A stretch of DNA of 64,000 nucleotides from Ceraceosorus guamensis (Eukaryota > Basidiomycota > Exobasidiomycetes > Ceraceosorales > Ceraceosoraceae): positions 124,001-188,000 of the forward strand of contig NW_020290015.1 of NCBI RefSeq assembly GCF_003144195.1, given 5' to 3'. How positions within the stretch are numbered: position 1 is the stretch's first letter; every line of letters begins with the position of its first letter. Below, in pieces: positions 55,427 through 64,000 of this stretch. The translations under genes were made by a program, and so were the position numbers. The notes below the pieces were generated by a model. The model did not search any database and was not told the DNA's origin. It saw only the letters and a list, made by a program, of their open reading frames with translations.

Positions 55427-56377
55427 ATGAACGCAGGGCTGATGAGGCGTCTACGCTTTGTGTCCTTGTGCGCTGCAGTCGCTCAACAAGGATTGTGCTC
55501 CTTTCGACACTCACAATGCAGCAGCAGCAATAGTCGTCTCTTGCGCTGTGTAGCCGCATCACCCGCAGCTCGAGCCTCCTTCTCCTCTCCGTTGGGCTCA
55601 CCTCGAAAAGGTTTGTCCACTACGCGTACATTACTGAAGGATGACGTAGGAACAGGCGTAGATCCAGGCTACACCTCTCCCTCTCCTTCATCCCACATCA
55701 AAGAAGAAGAGATGAAAGCCTCCAGCGACAGCGACTCGTCCACTCCTGCTCCCTCGCACGAGTCCGATCCATTTCCTCTTCCCTTTGATCCGCGTCTCGA
55801 AGGAATGAACCTTAGCAGCGCATCCCAATCATCAGGATTGAAGGGAGCTCATTCCTGGGAGGGTGCGCCGCCAGACGTGGGAGAAGCGGTGGATGTGGAG
55901 CAAAAACAGGACGAAACGCCGGTTCCTATTCGTCTGCCTGGTAGAGGTCCAGAGGATGAGGATAGGGAAAGGCGAATCGCAAGGCTGATATATCAGGCGA
56001 GGAAAAGAGGAACATTGGAGACGGACTTGCTGCTCTCCACTTTTGCTCAGCAACATCTCAAAAACATGCCAGATATAGAAGTGCTGGAATTTGACATTGT
56101 GAGTTCCTCGTCCACTTCCCCCTCTCCCTTTCAAAAGTGAGAAAAAGGGTAGTAGCAAGCTGAACTTTGCCCCTTTCATCGTTTTGGGACGGCTCTCCCT
56201 CTCTCTCGCAAGCTCCTGGATGAGCCCGATTGGGATTTGTTCTACTGGCTGACTGAACGCAAACCCGTGCCTGAAAGGTGGCGAGCCAGTTTCGAGACGG
56301 AAGGCAGGCTAGGTTGGCGTTTGCGCAAACATACAAAGAACGAGAATAAGGAGGTTCGCAGGATGCCTTCCCTCTGA
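55427..56377 (+). CDS. SDH5: Succinate dehydrogenase assembly factor 2
   Basis: Two exons (55427-56098 and 56213-56377) give 278 residues. The protein promotes covalent attachment of FAD to the flavoprotein of complex II in the mitochondrial matrix. The N-terminal 70 residues are basic, Ser/Ala-rich and suited to mitochondrial import. A disordered, acidic linker follows. The domain then shows the family motifs RIARLIYQARKRGTLETDLL, LSTFAQQHLKNM, LDEPDWDLFYWLTERKPVP and HTKNENKE. RKRG and EPDWDLFYW are diagnostic for Sdh5/SDHAF2. The leader plus linker make it longer than the usual 160-200 residues. The first in-frame ATG was used; GAGGCG precedes it. Confidence 0.93.
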
Positions 56378-56675
56378 GCTGTGCGCGATCGCTCGGCCTT
56401 GTTGTGTCCCCCTCCCCTCCTCTCACCTCACCGAACTGTCCAGACGCGTCATTGCATCGCATTGATGACAGAAAGCTTAGAATTATGTACAGACGAGGCT
56501 CGAAAAATTTCAAGACGACCGCGACAATATGATCGCTGAGACGTCGCTTGCATGTCCACATTGCGTGAACGCGTGACAAGTGTTGAAATCCGTTCGACCT
56601 ATCACGTTGGGGCCCAGATGAAGCAGGCAAGGCAGAGCGTAGGCAAGTAGATTCCATCGGCATCCTCTCGCTCAC

Positions 56676-58612
56676 TCAAGCAGGAGGATAAAAGCCGGCG
56701 TAAAGGGCCAAGCTGAGAATGTTCCACATGACAAGAAAGCCCACGAGGTACCTAGCTCTAGGGGTAAGAGCCACTGCAGCTTTGCCCCCAGCACCCGTCG
56801 CACAGCTTCTCGAATCATTCTTGGACCCAGAGGTCTTGCCATCGTCTTTCTCTTCGCCTTGGTCTTTCGCATCGCAAGGCGTTTCCCGCTTCGACCCGAC
56901 TGTGCCTTGTTCGCCCTGCAAGACCCAGTCGGCAGCGCCCCACCAGACCACCGGTAGTGCTATGGCGAGCCTGAGGGAGATCTGCGTGTGCGCCATGACG
57001 ATCAAAAGCAGCGCCGATAGAGTAGCGTGATGCACGACGACGAGCATATGCGGAGCACTCTGCATCGTCAAGATGCGTCCTCGCGAGTGTGGGCGATGGC
57101 GCGTGAGTAATCGTGATTGTACGCCTGGCGTGTGGTGCACATGCGCGCCTTTCAGCCAAGGTTGCAACGTGCGTCGACAGACGCTCTTCCAGTCTGAAAA
57201 GTAGTAGGTCCAGATGCAATCCAGCATGGGCATCAGTATCGGTGCAGCCGAGAGCAGATTGGGGGATTGAGTAATGGTCCAGTATGCGAACGGTCCCACG
57301 TTCCAGTACCTCTTTTGCACGTAGCTGTAGGCAGAGAAGCTGTACGGCCCGTCTGAGCAGTAAGGCGGTATTCGTGCTTCCTCGCTAAGCGATCCGCCGT
57401 GAGCTTGAGCGCGAGACGGGCCGCACATGTGTTCTTGCATCCACACTTGGACCAAAATCAAAGGAACCACTGGAACGAGGACGAGAGGAAGCAGGAACAG
57501 GCAACGCAGCTGCGCAGGAGAGCAAGCGAGCGGATCGTAATCAGCTTCGTTATGCGCGCACGCAAGTGCCAGAGATCGATGAGCCATGCAGCATGCAGCA
57601 AGCCATTGGTGACCACTCACCATACTAAGCGTCCATCCTCGTCGGCCACCAGCCCCGTCCCACAGAATGTGCCAAAGAAGTAGCCCGCTAGTCAACACGC
57701 CATTGGCGCGCAGAGCGCTACAGACAGCGCCCAGCACAGCAGCGAGGACCAAGCGCGCCGGACGCACAGGTCGATTGCTCGGCTCCAAGGTCTCCTTGGT
57801 ACCGCTCGGCCTAGGCTCAACACCATCGTCTTCGGCTTTGGACGAAGACAGGAGGAGGCACAAGCTGAGAAAGGCGCACGCGAAGGGCGCTTCAGGAGTA
57901 GGGGTGATTTGAGCCCACGGAGATGGTGTGAGGATGCTCAGAAATGCGGCCGTGAGAGAGAAGATTTCATCATTGGTGTGCTTTCGGCCAAGTCTGTGAC
58001 GTTCGGCAGGGCAGAAGAGGTGACCATCGGTATGAGGGTCAGCGTGAGCATACGAACAAGGAGGATTGCGAGCTGAGGCAGACGCAGCGCTGGCTGCACC
58101 TACCTGAAGAGCAAGAGTGGACAAGCTATGCTGCTCAGGGCGCACAGGGTCGATGTTATGGCAATAGCAGCTTCTGCACTCCAAGTCTGGCCTGGTATGA
58201 CAAGTGGCAAGCTACCTGCAAGTCTAAGCATCCAAGGCAAAGCGGGCTGAAAAGCAACGCCATGCTCCCACCAATATCCACCAATCGATCCGTTGAGCGA
58301 ATGCTCCTCTGCACCCCGTCGATCAGGCGAGGCAAGGCTGAGATAGTGCGTCGTGTCCCATCGAGTAAAGAGCGTTGCGAGGGTGGATTGTGGGACGCAT
58401 GAAGAAGCGTCAAAGGGATGTTGCAGCAGACCAAAGAGGATGAGCAGCAGTATGCTCAGAGATCGGTGAGATGCTGCGACGATGAGCAGCCAGCGCTCCA
58501 CAGATTGTGTGGAGTAAGTGCTGCTCCGCCCATCGCGGCTATCCTTTTCCGTCCTTGGCCGAGATGGTACGCTTGGATCAGGATCATTGCTGCTCATAGT
58601 GCGCAGCTCCAT
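56676..58612 (-). CDS. GPI18: GPI mannosyltransferase 2 (PIG-V)
   Basis: Three exons (58104-58612, 57621-57993, 56676-57509) give 571 residues from the ATG at 58612; a second ATG 15 bases on is equally possible. The enzyme adds the second mannose to the GPI precursor in the ER lumen, using dolichol-phosphate mannose. Family blocks are RWDTTHYLSLA (the luminal motif with the catalytic Asp), GGYWWEHGVAFQPALPWMLR, SPWAQITPTPEAPFACAFLS, RYWNVGPFAYWTITQSPNLL and the C-terminal FLVMWNILSLALYAGFYPP. About eight or nine hydrophobic spans are present. Intron 2 (57510-57620, 111 bases, donor GTGAGT, acceptor GCGCAG) has no stop in frame, so an unspliced form with 37 extra residues could be translated. 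The gene converges on SDHAF2 with 298 bases between stops. Confidence 0.92.
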
Positions 58613-61600
58613 CCTGGTGCATACAAGCAAGCTGCAATTGAATATGCCGCACACACTCGTCCTCCAGAGCAGCGGTTGGCTCAGCTAGAGTATCGCTATG
58701 TTGAGCACATGTTGCGAGATCTTGACGTGCAATCTTACGAGCTCGAGAAGATCTTGTCTGCGAACACCAACGTTTTCAATGGTAATTTGCGCGTCCAGAG
58801 CAGGGTGTCGTAAGGAGCGCCGCGCGTTGTCCTGTCCTGGCTTGCTAGGACATGGTGTGGGGAGACTCGTGATGATTAGACTCACGGCTCACTCGTGACT
58901 TGACATTTGGAGCGCGCCGCACCGCTGTTTGCTGATTGAGGTGGAGCTCAGGTGATCACGTGGTATGATTCTGGACGGTTGCAGTGAAGCTTCCGCGGCA
59001 AAAAGAGCGCAGCATTCACGCCACTCGTGACTCCTGATTCACAGTCACATCCATAATTTCGATTATGCGATTTATTTTTTGATACTCTGTCTTACACTTC
59101 GAGTCTCTCTGTGCATGGTGTACCGATCGGTGGGTTGTTGCAAGACAAACATATGAAGTCACATATCCAACTTGACATTTTGTTCACGATTGACTTTTTC
59201 ACACTCCGCAAGTACTCTCATCGACAGAATGGCTCGTGCGCGCCGAAGCTCATGCTCGCAGCTGTTGATGATGTTGAAGCCACGCCGCACCAACGCAGAA
59301 AGCGGATCCGACGCCTGCTGGCTCGGCAGACCCGTGGCTTTCCATCATCCAGAAGACCCTGAAGCGACCCCTTGCAGACCTCCCACCTCCGAGCGTTTTT
59401 GATCTGCTGATCTGCGCTCAGAATCAGGATTGAGACACCATCCCGCGCAAGCTTATCAAGCTTGCATCCGCCATGAAGGCCTGGAATGAGTCGTGATAAG
59501 AACAAGCAAACCTTGGCAGACCTTGGAAGTACAACTCGAATCGGCCACTGATCGCATGAGGGCAAAAGGCTTGTAAGTCCGCCGATGAGTCAAACGAATA
59601 AAATTTCGCAGACTCCCCGTCCCCTGCATCAGGGTCGAGTCGGAATCACATTCTTGATTCTGTTATTCTTATTGTGTCCTGGCCACAGGAGTCTTTCCGA
59701 CTAGCTCACTGACTTTCGATTCGTCAGCCTACAGCAATTACCCTACCCCGCCATGACAGCGTGAGTGCGGTCTCATAGAAAGAATTTCGCACAAGAAATG
59801 TGCAATCAAGGCTGTTAGCCATATATGCACAAGACTGACCGCAATCGGCGGCGCGGCGTGCGCCAGCAGAGCAAGCACACCCCTAGCTGAGCGGATCCCT
59901 TTGAAACGCCGCGGACTCTGTATCCTTGCTGATTACTCCGGAAATGAAGTGATGGGTGGTGATGACGCAGCATGCATCTTTCCCAGAAGGTGCTGAGCAC
60001 GGCCTCACGCACGCGACGTCGCGCTCAAGCACCTGCGGCGCGGCGCTCGGGCAAAGCAAGCATCATATGTTGTCAACAGCAAGCTTGCGATTCCCAATTG
60101 ACACATATGATAGGCCGAGTGAAGGATGAGTGAGTCAGGCACTGCACTTGAGAGGCTGTTCCCGCGTCGCCCGCCCAGCTTGATCGATTGTTGGCATGCA
60201 GAAACCAAGTACGCGTGTGCTGCTTGCAAATGGGCGTTCTGAGACAGGGGGCCCGCGTGGACGGATCTGTCTCTGCCAGTCGTGACTCAGCTGCTGCGTA
60301 TACATGCTCGGCTAGGTATATATGTACATAGCTATCTGCGGTACGCTTCCTGAACGCAGAGATGTGCCAATGAAAGAGCAGAACACACGACTAACAACTG
60401 ACGAAAAGCTCCCTTTCATCCGCGATGCTCTTCGACTGCAATTGCACCGCTCAATGGACCGAGCCCGCATGGGCCGCAAGGAACGCAACAGCAACAGTAT
60501 ACTTTCAGGATCTGTACCCGTACAGAAAGGTACTCAAGTAGGAGGCTCGTGCGCCGCCGTCCCGGTGGTATGTACTGTACTGATGGTGGTGGTGCTACTA
60601 CTAAGTGTGCTCGTGATGACTACTCTACTCTTGACCACTTGTACGGTACTTTCTTCACCTTGCACCCATGCAGCATCAGCCAGTCGGCGCCAGTCACGAG
60701 TCATTTGACGCCAAGCATGCAATATGCAGGCTTGTCCATTCGCACGCCCCGCATCCGATCCGCAGATTTGCGCAGGTCCAGGTCACCATGCAGTCAGGTC
60801 ATCTTGCTTGGGCCAGCGCTAGCAGACCTACGCAGCGCATTCCGCCACCGCTTCCCGTGCCTATATTTGCACCTGCTGCATGGCGTCGTCGACCGAAGAC
60901 TCATCAAGCTGGAGCGGAACTTGAGCAGGTGCATGGGCGATGAGAGACCGATTCATGAAATGTACCGCATAGGAGACAGCCTAGCTCACTCATGATCTCG
61001 AGATGATGGGCGTGTGTGCATTCAGTGATTGCCTACCGGTATATGGGTCGTGTGCTTGGTGCACGGTGTGCATGGGCCTACCGCGGTGTTTTAGGGGGGA
61101 GTTAGCTGAGTCAAGAGTCACACATTTGACTCATGTTGGGCATGGGAGTATACTTATCCAAGACTCGCCTGCCGTGGCGCAGCAGCGCATGTGCCGCCGC
61201 CGCTTGCTCTCCGCGTGCGATCGTCATTTGCGGCGGCGGAGGCGAAGTTCCTCTGCTATATAGTTGATGCCCACGCGGAAGGTGCTTCGCGCTCATCGAA
61301 TCGATGCGGTTTCGGCATTTGCTCTGTGTCCGTCGACCATCCACGTCAATCATGAATCAACATCGCGATGATGGACATTGCGATGACCGCCAAGTGTAAC
61401 AACCAGCAATGAGCCCGTTCCTCATATATACCTGCGTCCGCCTTTCCGCAGCAATCTCAAGAGGAAGAGGGGGTGTTCGCTTGTTCGCTCGATCACAAGT
61501 TGAAATCAAATTTACGTGACAGACATAACAGAAAATAATGATTTTGCTAGATTTGACGGTTTTGAATGGGTGTTATGTGGGTCGTATTTACGAGTCACGA

Positions 61601-63008
61601 GCGTACTTCAAATGAAACTTACTCCCTAACTCTTGACTCAAGACTCACTTCACGACTGTGACTGCCTTTTGCCGCACCGCCGCTCAGCGAGCCCTTGCAG
61701 CGGCCGCGGGGAGCGCAAGGCGCGTGCAGCAGCCTGAAGAAATAGCTCAATCAAGAATGCCCGGTACCTTAGGTCTCTCTGTTCGAGCTCTGTTCCGGTA
61801 CAGTAAGCAGTACGCAACGGTACCATACATGATGTCTCCTGCATAGCGACTGCTGCTGCTGCTGCTGCTGTTGTTGTCCGTGATTTGCTGCTCATTGATG
61901 GACGGATCATATGCATCTACAGTAGCTGGAACGCATTCGGCGACGACAGGGTCGCTGTAATTATTCCACAGCCCCACGATCTGCTCCGCCCCTCACCATC
62001 CAGCTGTGCAGACCTGAGGATGGACAGGGCACTCATTCACACAACTCTGATCTCTACTTGTACCACTTGCTTGTACCACCCCTACCATCCGTCTAATACC
62101 TCAGCCATTCAAGATTCAGCTTCGCCCATCTGATTACCACTCACGACCTCAAACGGCCTACTCACCATTCGCGCAAGCACACGTTTGCTCCACTCGCCCC
62201 TTGCGGTACACCCGTCAACGATAGACGAGCATAAGGCAGGCAAGCGTATTCAGAGCTGCCGTGGAGTCCTACTGGCTCCATGCTGCAGAGGCGTTCTTGA
62301 GGCTGCGCGGTATCAGCAGCAGCACGAACCACAAATCTCCAACCCCGATCTTCAATTTACCTGCACAACACAGACCGCCCGCGCCTACGCCAAGATCAAA
62401 TCGCTCGCGCTCGCACAACGCCATTTGTCTCAAGCAGAGGCTATTAAGCGCGGCCAGCGGTGGTGACCATTGAGCCCTTATAGCTCGGTGTGCGTTTCCT
62501 AGAGCTTCTGACGTGCAACGCGTCCATGAGTCCTAGCAGACGCCTCGAGGAGCGTTGCAAAGACCCTCAGGTCCGAAGACTGCACGAGGATCCGTTCTAC
62601 TCGGTCTGGGTCCACTGCTCCAGTCCGGATCCTTATTGATCTCGGCTCGCCTTGCGCATCTCTGCATAAGCGCCGGGCTCTCGGCCCCCCTCCCCCCTTT
62701 CAATCGCACCGCCAATCCTCCCATCAGCCAGTCTCCTTGCACGTTTGGGCCTTCTGTGGCCAAAGACGCCAATAGGTGACGGGGCTCGCCTCTGGTACAG
62801 GTAGCGCACGCTAGGGTTTGAGCGGCACACTACGCCATCTTGAGCTCCACACCTCTCGCCTTTCAGCGCATCTAGGACAAAATTGCGTGAGTAAGGCGGT
62901 TACCCTTGACTAGCTCAAGTGCCGCAAACAGTACTCATTCGCTTGTTGCCCTCCATGCATACGTCCGCTTCTTTTCACTTCTTTTAGGCGGTCGCACCGC
63001 AATTCAGA
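58613..63008. other. Very long divergent intergenic region (4.4 kb)
   Basis: No gene could be supported here despite a careful look at both strands. It holds ACTCGTGA/TCACGAGT at 58865, 58891, 59023 and 60693, TACCGGTATA at 61034, a CTG repeat at 61850-61870, AT-rich stretches near 59055-59090 and 61510-61560, and TATATA boxes near 60315 and 61424. Open frames of 60-150 codons mostly lack an ATG and any family feature. A C/T-rich leader just before 63009 probably belongs to the last gene. Confidence 0.5.
61850..61870. repeat. (CTG)7 trinucleotide repeat
   Basis: Seven CTG units, then TTGTTGTT, in the long right-hand spacer. Confidence 0.85.
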
Positions 63009-64000
63009 ATGTCAGATTCGTCGTCATCACGCAGCGGGGGCGTGTTGGGCAAGCTGTTCTCCTCCACCGCGAACAATGATTTTGCGCTGCCCTCTTCGCT
63101 GAACAAGGTTGCACCAGATCGGCCCTCACCCGCTTCCATGCGTCCTTCCTTCCAAACCACTCCGAGAGAACACTCCCCGAGCACAGGTCCTCCACGATCA
63201 GCGGGATCCACGAGCGCCGCAACTCCAATGATGCTCAACCAATCTCAAGCGCCATCCGCGTATGCAGCCTTTAGCGGGCCAGGACGGCCTCCAACGGATA
63301 GGAGAGGTAGCGAGCCGGTGTTGCACGCAGCGTCTAGTGCATCACTCCCTTTGCCAGGGGCCAGTCTCATTGGGCCTCCCCGCAGGCCCCCTAAGCCGGA
63401 TGCTTTGCGCATCAAGAAACCAAAGGCAAAGGCTCTCAGCATTTCACTACTTTCCGGCTCAAGTCCGTCCACGGCGCCTCGCGAAGGCTCTTCATCAACA
63501 CCTGCCACACCTTACGGCGCGAGTACCGATCTGCTTGGCCTGCCCCAACCAGCTGCAGCTCGCAATGGCTTCAACGTCTCTGTGCTCCCTGGCCCGAAAT
63601 CAGCGGGGCACCGCAGACCTTCACCGAGAATGGAACAGGCGGCATTCCCTCAGCGCAGTCACAGTGCGCTTGGATACAACGATGCGCAGGAAGAGGAGTT
63701 GATAGATGAGGAACTGGGCGCTGGTAGGAAGCGCAAGTCCTCCGCTCGTTTGTTGAACGTGCTCGCCTCGCGCGGGGGCGCGACATCTGGAGCCTTTGTT
63801 CACGATGACGTCCACATCATATCGAGATCCACCGCCTCTTCTGAAGGAGCAGTGACAGCTCCTCCGCGTGCATCGTCCAGCAGTATTCGAGATCAACAAG
63901 TGGCAGGCCCTCAGCCTCCCCCTCCCCCTAGCACCAAAGCACGCCCGCCCAACTTGCCAGATCGACTTCCAAATGCTGCAGAGAGCACCTTCCTTGACTC
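63009..64000 (+). CDS. Disordered Ser/Pro-rich protein, N-terminal part (runs off right edge)
   Basis: An open frame begins at the ATG at 63009 and continues without a stop to the end of the window, giving 330 residues so far. It starts MSDSSSSRSGGVLGKLFSST and is rich in Ser, Pro, Ala and Gly with scattered basic patches (ALRIKKPKAKALSIS, GAGRKRKSSARLL). A proline run, PQPPPPPS, near residue 303 could bind SH3 or WW domains or profilin. An acidic EEELIDEEL stretch lies near residue 225. No folded domain has appeared by the cut. It could be the disordered head of a signalling or cytoskeletal protein. Codon use is even and the frame is long, so it is very likely real. Confidence 0.7.
   Translation, partial: MSDSSSSRSGGVLGKLFSSTANNDFALPSSLNKVAPDRPSPASMRPSFQTTPREHSPSTGPPRSAGSTSAATPMMLNQSQAPSAYAAFSGPGRPPTDRRGSEPVLHAASSASLPLPGASLIGPPRRPPKPDALRIKKPKAKALSISLLSGSSPSTAPREGSSSTPATPYGASTDLLGLPQPAAARNGFNVSVLPGPKSAGHRRPSPRMEQAAFPQRSHSALGYNDAQEEELIDEELGAGRKRKSSARLLNVLASRGGATSGAFVHDDVHIISRSTASSEGAVTAPPRASSSSIRDQQVAGPQPPPPPSTKARPPNLPDRLPNAAESTFLD

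Noticed and set aside
60322-60708. Plus-strand open frame of 128 codons with a Val/Leu-rich segment
   Set aside because: The hydrophobic run comes from GTG/CTA-rich low-complexity DNA; no splice partner or family feature was found.
1-64000. Transposons, virus-like elements, tRNA and rRNA genes
   Set aside because: No transposase, reverse transcriptase, capsid-type frame, terminal repeat pair, or A-box and B-box pair with a cloverleaf could be recognised on either strand by eye; a covariance-model scan would be needed to exclude small RNA genes.

Overview
The window looks like nuclear DNA of a basidiomycete fungus, most likely from the smut lineage (Ustilaginomycotina). Genes are dense on both strands and cut by many short introns of about 50-140 bases. 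Nearly all donors read GTGAGT, GTGAGC or GTAAGT and acceptors end in CAG or TAG. Introns were placed by joining reading frames across such sites and checking phase and family conservation. The lineage call is an inference from gene structure and content.

Twenty-three protein genes are supported. In order: an MBD4-like DNA glycosylase (minus, cut by the left edge); an unrecognised, probably mitochondrial protein (plus); an Age2/SMAP-type ArfGAP (minus); a BZW/5MP eIF5-mimic protein (plus); glutamate-cysteine ligase (minus); a short-chain dehydrogenase, a leucine-rich-repeat protein, a MOSC (mARC-like) protein and the BCKDH E1-alpha subunit (all plus); cytochrome c oxidase subunit VIb (minus); PEX16 (plus); a multi-pass Golgi-type membrane protein and a divergent Rab GTPase (both minus); a CNDP2/Dug1 dipeptidase and a SAP-domain protein kinase (both plus); a 108-residue mitochondrial-type protein (minus); a 1555-residue single-pass membrane protein, a protein with a signal peptide and an alpha/beta hydrolase (all plus); an ADP-ribose-type Nudix hydrolase (minus); SDHAF2/Sdh5 (plus); the GPI mannosyltransferase PIG-V/GPI18 (minus); and a disordered Ser/Pro-rich protein cut by the right edge (plus).

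Most of these are core metabolism or organelle genes: glutathione synthesis (GSH1) and peptide turnover (Dug1 type), branched-chain amino acid oxidation, respiratory complexes II and IV, peroxisome membrane biogenesis, vesicle traffic and GPI anchors. They do not form one operon-like system. The more lineage-specific genes are the SAP-kinase fusion, the Rab with altered G3 and G4 motifs, the large Ser/Gly-rich membrane protein and the secreted candidate.

The spacers are unusual. Several are 1-4.4 kb long with no convincing gene, notably 38626-42430 and 58613-63008. They are loaded with a short near-palindromic word, TCACGAGT/ACTCGTGA, of which I count 21 exact copies, all between genes. No tRNA, rRNA, transposon, virus-like element or CRISPR array was recognised. 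I did not find a clear new multi-gene system. The strongest leads are the dispersed intergenic motif, the microexons of the COX subunit gene and the atypical Rab.
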